Under the pieces are notes generated by a model. It worked only from the letters and a program-made list of their open reading frames with translations. It was not told the DNA's origin and did no database searches. From a virus, in the IMG/VR virus record IMGVR_UViG_3300007735_000759, positions 1-57,043 of that record: DNA of 57,043 nt, one strand, 5' to 3'. Positions within the stretch are counted from its first letter, which is position 1; each line of letters begins with the position of its first letter. This document shows positions 7,508 through 16,198 of this stretch, in pieces. The position numbers and the translations under genes were made by a program.

Positions 7508-8445
7508 TGAGGCCTTATACCTATACATGGCTTCCTGCCACAGGAAATGAGTATACGATTGCAGGGGATCAAGCAACGACAACGGGGGTTCAGTCCCCAA
7601 CAGGCGATGGGACATCTTATTGGGATATCCCCTTAAACTCAAACATCTTGACGTCGCTGCCTCAAATCCCCTTTTTGCCGTTTAATCAGACAAAGCCATG
7701 GATAGTTGGTTATTATGCAGGATATACTTTTCAAAGCATCCCCCCTCAAGATAATGGAAACAACTTTGCTTATCGCTCTGTTTTAATCCAATCCGATGTA
7801 GCACCTGCTGACATTGATAGCATTACGGTTAATGGAATTGGGCTTACTTTAAATGTGACAGCTGGTGCGTCACCTTTTAATAAAAACCCGGCGACTTGCA
7901 CTCTTTCTAACCCTATCAACGCTGTAATTAGTGAGGATGTGACATTAGCAGGAGGAGGCCCTACTTATTCCGTCAAGACCGTAACATATTTTCAAACAAT
8001 TAATTATATTAGAGTTGTTTTAAAATCGGGCGCTCAAGGTACGTTTTGGGTTGGTTATGGCGATGAAGGAATTACCGACCCTATTATTTTAGATACTAAT
8101 AAGAAAGTATTTAATACAACAGCTCAAGTTCTTGCGAGTGGCACAGCTTCGGGGGCAAATTATACGGTCTGGCAGTCTGCGACAGATATCGCAAGGCCAG
8201 AATCATCTGCTGGAAGTCAGCAATTCTTTTTCAATCCTCTTGTAGGTTTCTATTACGGAGATTCAGCAATCGCCTATGCAGATCCCACCCATGGGAACAC
8301 GTCGGCGGATAACGGCAATCTCGTTAATAACAGTGATTCAGCGTGGGATACTGGTAACGCTCCTATGACAACTGTGTGGATGCATGTTTTAAACAACACC
8401 ACAGAAACATTCAACTTCACCTTTATCCAAGAGAGTAAGTTCTGA
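7507..8445 (+). CDS. virion-associated hypothetical protein
   Basis: 312 residues, beta-rich, with many Thr/Asn/Gly and aromatic residues (WIVGYYAGYTF, FWVGYGDEGITDP, FFFNPLVGFYYG). It starts on the previous stop codon and ends on the next start (TGATG), so the three genes 6536, 7507 and 8445 are translationally coupled. No domain recognised. A structural role in the head or tail is inferred from position between the capsid and the adaptor genes. Confidence 0.7.
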   Translation: MRPYTYTWLPATGNEYTIAGDQATTTGVQSPTGDGTSYWDIPLNSNILTSLPQIPFLPFNQTKPWIVGYYAGYTFQSIPPQDNGNNFAYRSVLIQSDVAPADIDSITVNGIGLTLNVTAGASPFNKNPATCTLSNPINAVISEDVTLAGGGPTYSVKTVTYFQTINYIRVVLKSGAQGTFWVGYGDEGITDPIILDTNKKVFNTTAQVLASGTASGANYTVWQSATDIARPESSAGSQQFFFNPLVGFYYGDSAIAYADPTHGNTSADNGNLVNNSDSAWDTGNAPMTTVWMHVLNNTTETFNFTFIQESKF

Positions 8446-9731
8446 TGAAAAATAAAGGCGCATCCAGTATTGATATTTTGAACATGTATTCCGGTGATTC
8501 TGACAATTCTTGCCAGAAAAAAGCTATGGGCGGCAAAATCTCCCCTCCAAAGCTCATGTCGCCTCTTGATAAGAGAATGACTCAAAACAAAATTATGAAT
8601 TCGGTAGGAAAGCCCTCTCGTGCGCGTAAATTTAGTGAAGGCGGTAGCGTTGATAAATGGATGCAAGATGTCCACCCTAAAAAAGGTGCTCTTCATAAGC
8701 AATTAAACATACCTGAAGATAAGAAGATTCCTACAAAAACTTTAGAAAAAGCTGCTCATTCATCCAAACCGTTACTCGAAAAAAGAGCTAACTTAGCATT
8801 GCGTTATCGAGGAAAGAAAAATGGCGGCGAAATTAAAAAATATGAAGTTGGCGGTCAAATTCTTGGCAATTTAGGCAAAGCGAATGAGGCAGAAGACGCT
8901 TATTACAATTCTTTAGCGAGCCATGACCCAAATGAACGATATACAGATATCGATAAATCTTCTTTAGCAGGATCTGCAAATCGTTATTACGACAATTATA
9001 ACGGGAAAGACCCGAATGCTGCGACAAATTTTGGAAAACAATATCAGTCTGATTACACCAAATTCGTCGGTGCAGATAATTCGAAAAGCCAAGGAATTCT
9101 AAATCAACCGCAAACAGTAGCACCGGGGCAGTCTAACGGCATTGATTACAATGCTATGCGCGCTCGCTTGCAGGCAAAAGGACAAGGCCAAACGTTAGCC
9201 CCTGTTGACAGAAGAAGTGATGCATACAAGGCAGAAATGGCAACAAGAGGAAACGCCTATAGAGACCAATCAATGGCAGAAACTCAAGCTGCTAAAAGAC
9301 GCTCAGGGGCCTTTCATCAAGAAATGCATGATCAGCGCAATGCTTACAACGCTAACAATGCGTTTAATGAAATGGCTAAGCACGGTTATCAGCAAGATGC
9401 AAATGGTAATTTCAAAAGAAGTATGTGGGATACCATGAAAGACGAAAACCCAGGATTAATGAAAGCGATGAGCTTTGTGCCGGGCGTGAATCAAGCAGGC
9501 AAAGCCATGGTTGATGCCGTTGAAAAGAAAGACCCTATGGGCATGGCCCAAGCAGGAATGCAAGCATTTAATGCAGGTAAAGGAACAGCAGACACAGCGA
9601 ATGGATACCTGGATAAAGGTCAAGGATATCTTAACAAGGCTAAAGGAATGATGGGCCGAAAAGCAGGCGGCGAAATCAAAAAGCCTGAAAAACGAGTCAT
9701 TAGTAAGAGATTTCATCGCAGGAGTCAATAA
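8445..9731 (+). CDS. Gly/Lys-motif virion protein
   Basis: 428 residues, highly polar, helical and Asn/Gln/Lys-rich. The N-terminus (SSIDILNMYSGDSDN...KKAMGGKI) closely resembles the N-terminus of the small protein at 56326. Short GG-x-I/V-K boxes recur (MGGKISPP, NGGEIKKYEVGG, AGGEIKKPEK). The middle has degenerate R-x-x-A-Y/F repeats (residues ~245-310). Such low-complexity basic proteins are frequent among podophage internal virion proteins. TGATG coupling to the previous gene. Function unknown; DNA or inner-capsid association is plausible. Confidence 0.6.
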   Translation: MKNKGASSIDILNMYSGDSDNSCQKKAMGGKISPPKLMSPLDKRMTQNKIMNSVGKPSRARKFSEGGSVDKWMQDVHPKKGALHKQLNIPEDKKIPTKTLEKAAHSSKPLLEKRANLALRYRGKKNGGEIKKYEVGGQILGNLGKANEAEDAYYNSLASHDPNERYTDIDKSSLAGSANRYYDNYNGKDPNAATNFGKQYQSDYTKFVGADNSKSQGILNQPQTVAPGQSNGIDYNAMRARLQAKGQGQTLAPVDRRSDAYKAEMATRGNAYRDQSMAETQAAKRRSGAFHQEMHDQRNAYNANNAFNEMAKHGYQQDANGNFKRSMWDTMKDENPGLMKAMSFVPGVNQAGKAMVDAVEKKDPMGMAQAGMQAFNAGKGTADTANGYLDKGQGYLNKAKGMMGRKAGGEIKKPEKRVISKRFHRRSQ

Positions 9732-10823
9732 ATGGTTATTGACCCCAATGCTCTCAGTAATTCATACAGCTTTGGTAAAAATGCAAAACTTGATGAACTA
9801 ATTATCGAGGCATATCGAAATATCGGAATACCTTTAAATTTGCAGTCAGCAGAACAATTTGATTCCGCTGTTTATTCGGCAAATTTAGAACTTTCTACAT
9901 GGCCATCAAAAGGATTAAACCTTTTTTTGGTACAACCCATGATGGTATCGATTAACGCCGGTCAATCGTACTATCAATTGCCGGATTACGTACTTAGGAT
10001 TTTATATAATGAGTGCGTAATCTTACAGCCTATTCGTTTGAATCAAAACGGTACGGCGTTTTCGTCAGCTGGCGGAAACCCAAATAACTGCTTTGACCCA
10101 ACTCAAACGGCCGGCTGTACTCAAACAACACCGAACGGCTCAATAGGTTATGACTATGGAATGGGTATTACTAACAGTATTTTGTACGTGGGGGTCAGTT
10201 CTCTTAACCAAACTGATTATGCAATAGCAATTGACTGCTCAAATAATGGCACAGAGTGGCAACAAGTTTATTTGTCCCCGAAAACAACTTTTTATCCCTC
10301 TGTGACACAATGGTTTGTTTTGCAAGTTTCCCCGTCCGCCCAATATTGGCGGATTCGAGAAACGGGCGGCAACACTCTGGCGATTAATCAGATTTATTTT
10401 TCAGTCTCCAATTTAGCTGCACCCAACAGAACAATTGGGGCAATTTCTCGTTCTCAATATATGGCGATGCAAACCACAACTGCCATTGGGACAGCTATTA
10501 CAGGTTATTATCTAAATTTAATCAATCCTCCTGTTTTGGTGATCTATCCTCAGCCCATACAAGACGGATTTAATCTTCTATTCAATACAGATTGCTACCC
10601 GCCTGATGTTGTTTATTTGTTCCAAAGAACACCGGTGCCTCAAAACTTTTTAGATGCATTGATGCGCGGCATAGCATACCGACTTAGCACAAAATATAAA
10701 CCCGAAAAAGTTGCAGAATGCGCTCAATTGGCGGCAGAAGCTTATGATTTGGCAGGACGTTCTAATTACGAAAATGTGCCTATTAATTTCATGCCCAATA
10801 TTTCAGCATTTGGAGTGAATTAA
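9732..10823 (+). CDS. head-tail connector/tail accessory protein (P22 gp4-like pattern)
   Basis: 363 residues. The pattern LIIEAYRNIGIP...A...ANLELSTWPSKGLNLFLVQ...INAGQSYYQLPDYVLRI, then IGAISRSQYMAM...GYYLNLINPPVLVIYPQP, is the signature of phage neck proteins that follow the portal in podophage tails (P22 gp4 and related accessory factors). It begins at the base after the previous stop. The central insert (residues ~100-220) resembles a small beta-sandwich (carbohydrate-binding-like) domain. It would attach the tail machine to the portal. Confidence 0.55.
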   Translation: MVIDPNALSNSYSFGKNAKLDELIIEAYRNIGIPLNLQSAEQFDSAVYSANLELSTWPSKGLNLFLVQPMMVSINAGQSYYQLPDYVLRILYNECVILQPIRLNQNGTAFSSAGGNPNNCFDPTQTAGCTQTTPNGSIGYDYGMGITNSILYVGVSSLNQTDYAIAIDCSNNGTEWQQVYLSPKTTFYPSVTQWFVLQVSPSAQYWRIRETGGNTLAINQIYFSVSNLAAPNRTIGAISRSQYMAMQTTTAIGTAITGYYLNLINPPVLVIYPQPIQDGFNLLFNTDCYPPDVVYLFQRTPVPQNFLDALMRGIAYRLSTKYKPEKVAECAQLAAEAYDLAGRSNYENVPINFMPNISAFGVN

Positions 10824-11380
10824 TGAGAGCTGCATTTTATATAGGAAAATACTTAAGGCCGTCCTTTCAAAACCCATCTCCTTATGGTCGGTGCGACTAT
10901 TCAGGTCTTTTATGCCAATTAAAGGATTTAGTGCCGCAATTCCAATATAACGCGACGGGCTTATATGACACAGGCTTAAGGGTCAATTATCGGTTCTTAG
11001 ATAAGCCTAATATGACAAATTTAATGCCGCCGATTAAAATGGATCCGGAACCTGTCATATTGGGCCGCCCCGGCCCCACTACAATAACGCCGCAGATACA
11101 AGCTCAAACGTATGACGTTAGTGGCGATCAAGATTTTGCTCTCGATCAAGAGCAGTTTAATTATAACAATTTTTTGTTTACTGGAACGCTCACCGGGCCA
11201 GTAACCATCATAATACCCGCTCTATTTAACGAATTTAACGTCTTAAATCAAACAGAAGGCGACTATCCGTTAACAATTCAAATCGAAAATATCAGCAATT
11301 CAATTTTAGAACTCCCTGTAGGTCAATCTCTTTATTTGACAAATACAAATAGTTCTTTGTTAGTAACCAACCCTACTTAA
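10823..11380 (+). CDS. hypothetical virion protein
   Basis: 185 residues beginning on the previous stop (TAATG). The N-terminal half is Pro/aromatic-rich with VPQFQYNATGLYDTG and a proline-rich linker (MDPEPVILGRPGP); the C-terminal half looks like a small beta domain (TGPVTIIIPALF.EFN..NQTEGDYPLTIQI) resembling the fibre-cap beta motifs in 11393 and 15133. No known family. Probably a fibre adaptor or baseplate-like small component, from context. Confidence 0.55.
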   Translation: MRAAFYIGKYLRPSFQNPSPYGRCDYSGLLCQLKDLVPQFQYNATGLYDTGLRVNYRFLDKPNMTNLMPPIKMDPEPVILGRPGPTTITPQIQAQTYDVSGDQDFALDQEQFNYNNFLFTGTLTGPVTIIIPALFNEFNVLNQTEGDYPLTIQIENISNSILELPVGQSLYLTNTNSSLLVTNPT

Positions 11381-11392
11381 GGAGTTTTTAAA

Positions 11393-14197
11393 ATGGCAGT
11401 TATTGTTACGCAGCAAGGTAGTGATTTATCCATTCAGCAAAATTTAGTGGGAGATGGCACTAGTCTTGTTGTTTCTTATGGGACTCCTACCGCTACTCAA
11501 TGCAGAATAGGACTTACACCAAGCTCAAACTTGGCTGAGCTTGCAGCAATGACCGGAGGAGGTATTGTTGTCAGAAGTAATAGTACCGGTTCCATGAATC
11601 TGTGTACATTTTACTCATCTGACAGTTCTATCAGCATTAATTTCAATTCAACCCAAGCTAATTTCCAATTGGGCTCTACATTAACCGGGACTTACACGTT
11701 CTCTAATGCAATTACGTTACCCGTAAATTCGCTAGCTTTATCTGCCTTGTCAACAACTGGTTCTACCTCCGGCTATGTTTTAACTTCTAATGGCTCCGGC
11801 GTCGCGCCAACGTGGCAAGCAGCAGGTGGTGGCGGAGGCGGCGGCCTTACCAGTGTGGGATTAGGCGAGGTTTCCGGGGGGACTAATTTTGATTTTACAA
11901 ATAACCCACTAACGTCTAACGGAACTATCACGCTTGATATAGCGGTAGGTGGGTTGCCTTTATCAAGAATTGCTCAAGCTGGCGCAACTACAGGGCAAAT
12001 ATTAGCGTGGAGCGGTAGCGCGTGGACGCCTACAAGCGCAAGCGCATCTTCAATTGCTGTTGTGGCCCCCGGCTTATCTTCTACAACCGTAACGGGAATT
12101 ACTTTTACAGGTTCCGGAGTTACGGGAAGTGCAGCTGGTGGAATCGCAACAATTAATATCCCGGGAGGAGGGAGCGGCAGTGGGTTAACTAGTGTTGAGT
12201 TAGGCAATGAGGACGGAACAGAAACGATTTTAACGTTTACAAATAATCCCTTAACGTCTAACGGAACTATTGGAATTGGTTTTGCTGAAAATTCCCTGCC
12301 CCTTAGTAAATTAAAACAAACAGCAGCGACAGATGGTCAAGTTATGGCTTGGGATGCGGGGGCTACAAGCTGGAATCCTGCTAACTGGTCAGACATTCCT
12401 GCCGCCGGCAACGTAACAATCCCTATTGGGAGTTATATTGATTACGGAACAATTGCAATCAAACAAGTCCTTAATCTTCAATATTTACAAACTTATACTG
12501 GATCAAATGGAAGCGGTGCTATTTATGATAGTCAATTTTATCCAATTGGTGGTTTTGGAGGAACAGCAGGGCAGATTTTAAGCCTTGTAGCACCAGCTGC
12601 ATTTGGTTCGCCTGGAACTCCACAAGTTTTAGGCTGGATTGACAAAGGTGCTTCTACAATAAGTGTAACAGCCCCAGGACTAAGCGCAACCCCGGTAGGC
12701 AGCATCACATTTTCTGGTTCCGGTGTAACTGGAACGGCCGCAGCTGGCGTAGCCACAATTACAATTCCAGGCGGTGGGGGAGGTGGTGCTGTTTCAAGCG
12801 TTAGCGCAAGCGGAGGAACATCTGTTATTAACCCAACCACGGGCGCTGTTGTCTTACAAATGGATTTGCCCCTTTATGCCAATATTGAGAACCAAAACTT
12901 CTTTATTGGTGGAAATGTTGGGCCAATAGGAGACGGGAATTTCTTTGTTAATGGAGTTGGCGCACCTTCAAGCGCGACTTCGGCAACAGCAAACAATACA
13001 TCATTTGGTTCTTATGCATTACATGATATTGGCGCAGCTTCTAACAACACAGCCTTTGGTTTTAGCGCGCTTTACGGCGCAACAACAGCAACAAATAATA
13101 CAGCAGTCGGTTCTAACGCTTTAGTAAACGTGACCACAGGAAGCCATAACACGGCTCTTGGATATAGCGCAGGGCCTAATGCAAACGTGATTACGTCTCG
13201 ATGTACCTATTTAGGAAGCTCCTCTGAAACAACAACGACGGGAATATTTAATTCGGCTGCAATTGGATACAACAGCGTAGTAAACTCAAGCAACGCAACC
13301 GTGTTAGGGGACTGGACAAACCCCATGGAGGTTGTTGTTGGGGCAGCCACATCACTCGGCATGGAAACCCAAGCTGGTTATTATTCACTGTTAAGTCTTA
13401 GAAATGCCCAGAACTCAGGAATCTATCTTGATAACTCAACGGGCTTATCAAGCGCCCAATATGCCCAAATCCCGGGCACAGGTCTTTTGACCCAGCTTGT
13501 TGGAAATAATTTAATATTTATGAATACTGAGGGCTATGTTAGTCGAATGGCGACATATGCGAACGACTCTGACGCGTTCCCTAATGTTTATGCTCCTCCT
13601 GCAAACTCGTTGCTTGTGGGGAACTCCAATACAATCGGCACAACATCCCCCTCAAGTGGACGAGATTTTCTTGTTCTCACTCCGCCTGCAAGCTCATCCG
13701 GTTTACCAACCGGAGCCACCGGGCTTTTAGGGTATTCTCCCGCAGAAGGCACAACCTGGTTCTCTAGTGCCCCCGCTTTAGCGGCTTCTTTTTTGGCATT
13801 CGGTACAGATATAGCAACCCCCGTTGCCCCCGTCCAGCACGTTTCTTATATTGCGACTCCAGATCCAGAAGCTTTAGGGAACCCAACATTTTTCACTCTT
13901 CCCTCTGATTTTGCTGTGGGCTCCAGTTTTCGCGTCATCGGCAGTAATCCTTACGGATGGATTATCTCGACAGCAATTCCTGCTTCTGTAGCTCAACGCA
14001 TTGTTTTCGGTAACAGAATTGTTTCTAGCACTCTTTCTTCAGTGGCGGCGATTCAAACCGACCCTAACGCAGTTTATCCATCCCCTACAGGATATGTAGG
14101 AGATTGGGCCGAGCTAGTTTATACGACTGAAGAAGAAGATGGAACACAAGTTTGGACTGTTATGTCTCCTTGTAACTTAGACATGTTCCAATCTTAA
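11393..14197 (+). CDS. large tail fibre with repeats and a YadA-head-like segment
   Basis: 934 residues. Residues ~146-330 and ~420-470 hold repeated modules (GLTSV.LG...FTNNPLTSNGTI...LPLS...Q.AAT.GQ..AW and APGLS.T.V..ITF.GSGVTG.A...ATI.IPGGG). Residues ~520-640 carry NNTAFG.SAL / NNTAVGSNAL / HNTALGYSAG repeats like the left-handed beta-roll of YadA-type adhesin heads and many phage fibres. The C-terminus (~820-934) is a beta domain similar to the small protein at 15133. It would form a trimeric receptor-binding fibre. GGAG precedes the ATG. Confidence 0.75.
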   Translation: MAVIVTQQGSDLSIQQNLVGDGTSLVVSYGTPTATQCRIGLTPSSNLAELAAMTGGGIVVRSNSTGSMNLCTFYSSDSSISINFNSTQANFQLGSTLTGTYTFSNAITLPVNSLALSALSTTGSTSGYVLTSNGSGVAPTWQAAGGGGGGGLTSVGLGEVSGGTNFDFTNNPLTSNGTITLDIAVGGLPLSRIAQAGATTGQILAWSGSAWTPTSASASSIAVVAPGLSSTTVTGITFTGSGVTGSAAGGIATINIPGGGSGSGLTSVELGNEDGTETILTFTNNPLTSNGTIGIGFAENSLPLSKLKQTAATDGQVMAWDAGATSWNPANWSDIPAAGNVTIPIGSYIDYGTIAIKQVLNLQYLQTYTGSNGSGAIYDSQFYPIGGFGGTAGQILSLVAPAAFGSPGTPQVLGWIDKGASTISVTAPGLSATPVGSITFSGSGVTGTAAAGVATITIPGGGGGGAVSSVSASGGTSVINPTTGAVVLQMDLPLYANIENQNFFIGGNVGPIGDGNFFVNGVGAPSSATSATANNTSFGSYALHDIGAASNNTAFGFSALYGATTATNNTAVGSNALVNVTTGSHNTALGYSAGPNANVITSRCTYLGSSSETTTTGIFNSAAIGYNSVVNSSNATVLGDWTNPMEVVVGAATSLGMETQAGYYSLLSLRNAQNSGIYLDNSTGLSSAQYAQIPGTGLLTQLVGNNLIFMNTEGYVSRMATYANDSDAFPNVYAPPANSLLVGNSNTIGTTSPSSGRDFLVLTPPASSSGLPTGATGLLGYSPAEGTTWFSSAPALAASFLAFGTDIATPVAPVQHVSYIATPDPEALGNPTFFTLPSDFAVGSSFRVIGSNPYGWIISTAIPASVAQRIVFGNRIVSSTLSSVAAIQTDPNAVYPSPTGYVGDWAELVYTTEEEDGTQVWTVMSPCNLDMFQS

Positions 14198-14205
14198 CCA
14201 ATTTG

Positions 14206-14230
14206 AACTTGTAAGAAATACTTACAAGTT
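14206..14230 (+). terminator. hairpin after the large fibre gene
   Basis: AACTTGTAAG pairs perfectly with CTTACAAGTT around AAATA nine bases after the fibre stop. It is followed by a second short hairpin (TACGAG/CTCGTA) but no clear U-tract, so it may attenuate or process the mRNA rather than terminate it. The remainder of the 138-bp gap holds a G-rich stretch near 14280 and AAAGGAT before the next gene. Confidence 0.5.
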
Positions 14231-14335
14231 ACGAGCTACCTCGTAGATCTGACTTAAAGACCCGGATTTACGAGGATAGGGGGGAGGGGACGCCTTCCCT
14301 TTATTACAAACGTCTTTATATAAAGGATATTTATT

Positions 14336-15076
14336 ATGGCTTTACAAAACCCTCTTAACTCGCCCGTCTTTGCAAATGTGGCATCTATTACTTCCGGTAA
14401 CGTACTTGTCGGTAACGGTACAGATCCTGTAACTTCTGTAGCTCAAGTTCCTGTAAGTAACGGTGGTAGCGGTGCAGCCTCCCTTACCGATCATGGTGTT
14501 TTGGTAGGTAGCGGGACAGATCCTTTTACAGCGCTTACGGTTGGTGCAAACGGGGAAATTCTGCTTGGCTCTACAGGTGCTGACCCAGTCTTTGGAGTAT
14601 TAGGAACAGCAGTTGGCTGCGGTTTAACTAAGACAACAGGAGCGGGGTCTTTAAGTCTTGCCGTTAATCTGACCGCAGGCTCTGGCATCACATTAACCCC
14701 AAGCGGCGCAGATACCTCTATCGAGATTTCCGCTTCTTCTGTTCCTGATTTGTCATTAGTTGCAGTAACAAGCGGCTCCTCCGCAACAGCTGTGGCGGGA
14801 AATCGTTATTCCGTTCAAACTGGCGCAGCCTATGCATATACATTGCCAGCAACAGGTATTCTTAATGCTCAATTCGCATTCTTAAATACAACAGCTTCCA
14901 GCTTGTTTTCTGTTGCCCCTGCCGCAGGTGGCTCTGTCTTGATTGGCGCAACTTCCAGTGCGACAGGATTTGATTCGACAGAATTAGGTGATGGCTTAAC
15001 TCTCGTTTGCGTTGTTGCTGGTGCAGCCCCTGTTTATCAGGCAGTTGCTTTCAACGGTAACTATAACGTTATTTAA
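14336..15076 (+). CDS. fibre protein with GGSG-GVLVGSG repeats
   Basis: 246 residues, Ala/Gly/Ser/Thr-rich. Repeats of the type VSNGGSGAASLTDHGVLVGSG and GANGEILLGSTGADPVFG (residues ~38-90) are widespread in large-phage fibres and structural beta-prism stalks. The C-terminal ~110 residues (SVQTGAAYAYTLPATG...) look like a beta tip. AAAGGAT precedes the ATG. It is separated by hairpins on both sides, so its expression may be set independently of the surrounding genes. Confidence 0.7.
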   Translation: MALQNPLNSPVFANVASITSGNVLVGNGTDPVTSVAQVPVSNGGSGAASLTDHGVLVGSGTDPFTALTVGANGEILLGSTGADPVFGVLGTAVGCGLTKTTGAGSLSLAVNLTAGSGITLTPSGADTSIEISASSVPDLSLVAVTSGSSATAVAGNRYSVQTGAAYAYTLPATGILNAQFAFLNTTASSLFSVAPAAGGSVLIGATSSATGFDSTELGDGLTLVCVVAGAAPVYQAVAFNGNYNVI

Positions 15077-15085
15077 GTTAGCTAA

Positions 15086-15116
15086 AAGAAGGGGTTTTAA
15101 CACCCCTTCTTCTTCT
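15086..15116 (+). terminator. intrinsic terminator
   Basis: AAGAAGGGGT pairs with ACCCCTTCTT around a six-base loop and runs into TTCTTCT, ten bases after the fibre stop at 15076. This is a good rho-independent form, though partial read-through is needed for downstream genes unless they have their own promoter. Confidence 0.7.
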
Positions 15117-15132
15117 AAAAAAAGAGGTATAA

Positions 15133-15537
15133 ATGGGACAAAATTCTATAAATCTGCCTACTGAAAATATTAATTACGTGAATTTTGGGACTTCTACGGC
15201 AGGCGGCTTTATTTATGCCAAAGATGTCTATTACACCACGGCAGGTGAAGGAATCGCGACTTTTTACATTCCTTTGAGTTCAGGCATCCAAGCAGGACAA
15301 TCTTTCCAAGTCATTTCGGGTGACCCCGCCGGTTGGCAACTTGTACCCGACACCGGGCAATTAATTAGATGGATAGATTCAGCCGGCGTCATGCATGCAG
15401 CAGATGGGACAGCCAATCAAAAAGTTTCATCCAATGGGTTAACGTCTCAAGTCACTTCGACATCCGCGACAGTTATGTATGTGGGCGGGGATGTTTTTAT
15501 TATCACAAGCTATACAGGCATCTTAACGGTTGCTTAA
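15133..15537 (+). CDS. small fibre-tip-like beta protein
   Basis: 134 residues, all-beta by composition. GIATFYIPLSSGIQAGQSFQVISGDPAGW aligns by eye with FFTLPSDFAVGSSFRVIGSNPYGW at the C-terminus of the 934-residue fibre (11393-14197), so it is a stand-alone version of that cap domain. It lies between fibre genes and the adaptor gene. Likely a fibre cap, decoration or exchangeable tip. GAGGT is seven bases before ATG. Confidence 0.6.
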   Translation: MGQNSINLPTENINYVNFGTSTAGGFIYAKDVYYTTAGEGIATFYIPLSSGIQAGQSFQVISGDPAGWQLVPDTGQLIRWIDSAGVMHAADGTANQKVSSNGLTSQVTSTSATVMYVGGDVFIITSYTGILTVA

Positions 15538-15548
15538 AGGTATCATGA

Positions 15549-16196
15549 ATGGTTTTTGTTCTCACCAGCACATCAATAAAACAAGAGCTTATTTCTTATT
15601 TTAAAAGAAATGATACTGATTTTTTAACCAGTATTCCTTTTTTTATTATGTTAGGAGAACGCAGAGTCGCGACAGATTTAAAAATTTTAGGAACAAAAAC
15701 ATTTATAGACGGTAATTTAACGCCGGGGAATCCACGCCTGCAAAAAGATGTTCGCTGGCTTAATAACGCATCTTGTGAGATTGGGGTTATAAACCCTGAT
15801 TTTGACCCCAATAACTTTACAACAAAAAAGAAAATTCTAGAATGCTCTTATTTATGGGGAGATTCTTATTGGCCAAATCCCACAATTACAGGGGAACCCA
15901 AATATTACGCAGATCAAACTTACTTTGAATGGGTTTTTTATCCCACTCCTGATCTTGCGTATCCCTACAGAATAGGATTCTTTCAATTCCCTAATTTTAT
16001 TGATGACACGGAACAATCAAACTGGTTTACGGCGTTTGCTCCCCATGTTTTATGGAGCGCTATTTGTTTGGAAACGGCCATTTATCTTGAAGACGGCCCT
16101 CGCATTCCTATTTGGGAAGCTCAATACCAAAAAGACATCGCATCACTAACGACAGAAGACAAGCAACGTATGTATGACGAATATAGCGTGAGGTAA
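15549..16196 (+). CDS. phage head-tail adaptor protein
   Basis: 215 residues. LISYFKRNDTDFLTSIPFFIMLGERRVATDLKI, then PKYYADQTYFEWVFYPTPDLAYPYRIGFFQFP, and NWFTAFAPHVLWSAICLETAIYLED followed by an acidic/basic C-terminal helix match the adaptor family (SU10 adaptor type) that docks onto the portal. AAAGGT precedes the ATG at 15549 by seven bases; an ATG at 15545 is in another frame. Its position amid fibre genes is a little unusual but typical for podophage tail clusters. Confidence 0.7.
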   Translation: MVFVLTSTSIKQELISYFKRNDTDFLTSIPFFIMLGERRVATDLKILGTKTFIDGNLTPGNPRLQKDVRWLNNASCEIGVINPDFDPNNFTTKKKILECSYLWGDSYWPNPTITGEPKYYADQTYFEWVFYPTPDLAYPYRIGFFQFPNFIDDTEQSNWFTAFAPHVLWSAICLETAIYLEDGPRIPIWEAQYQKDIASLTTEDKQRMYDEYSVR

Positions 16197-16198
16197 TT

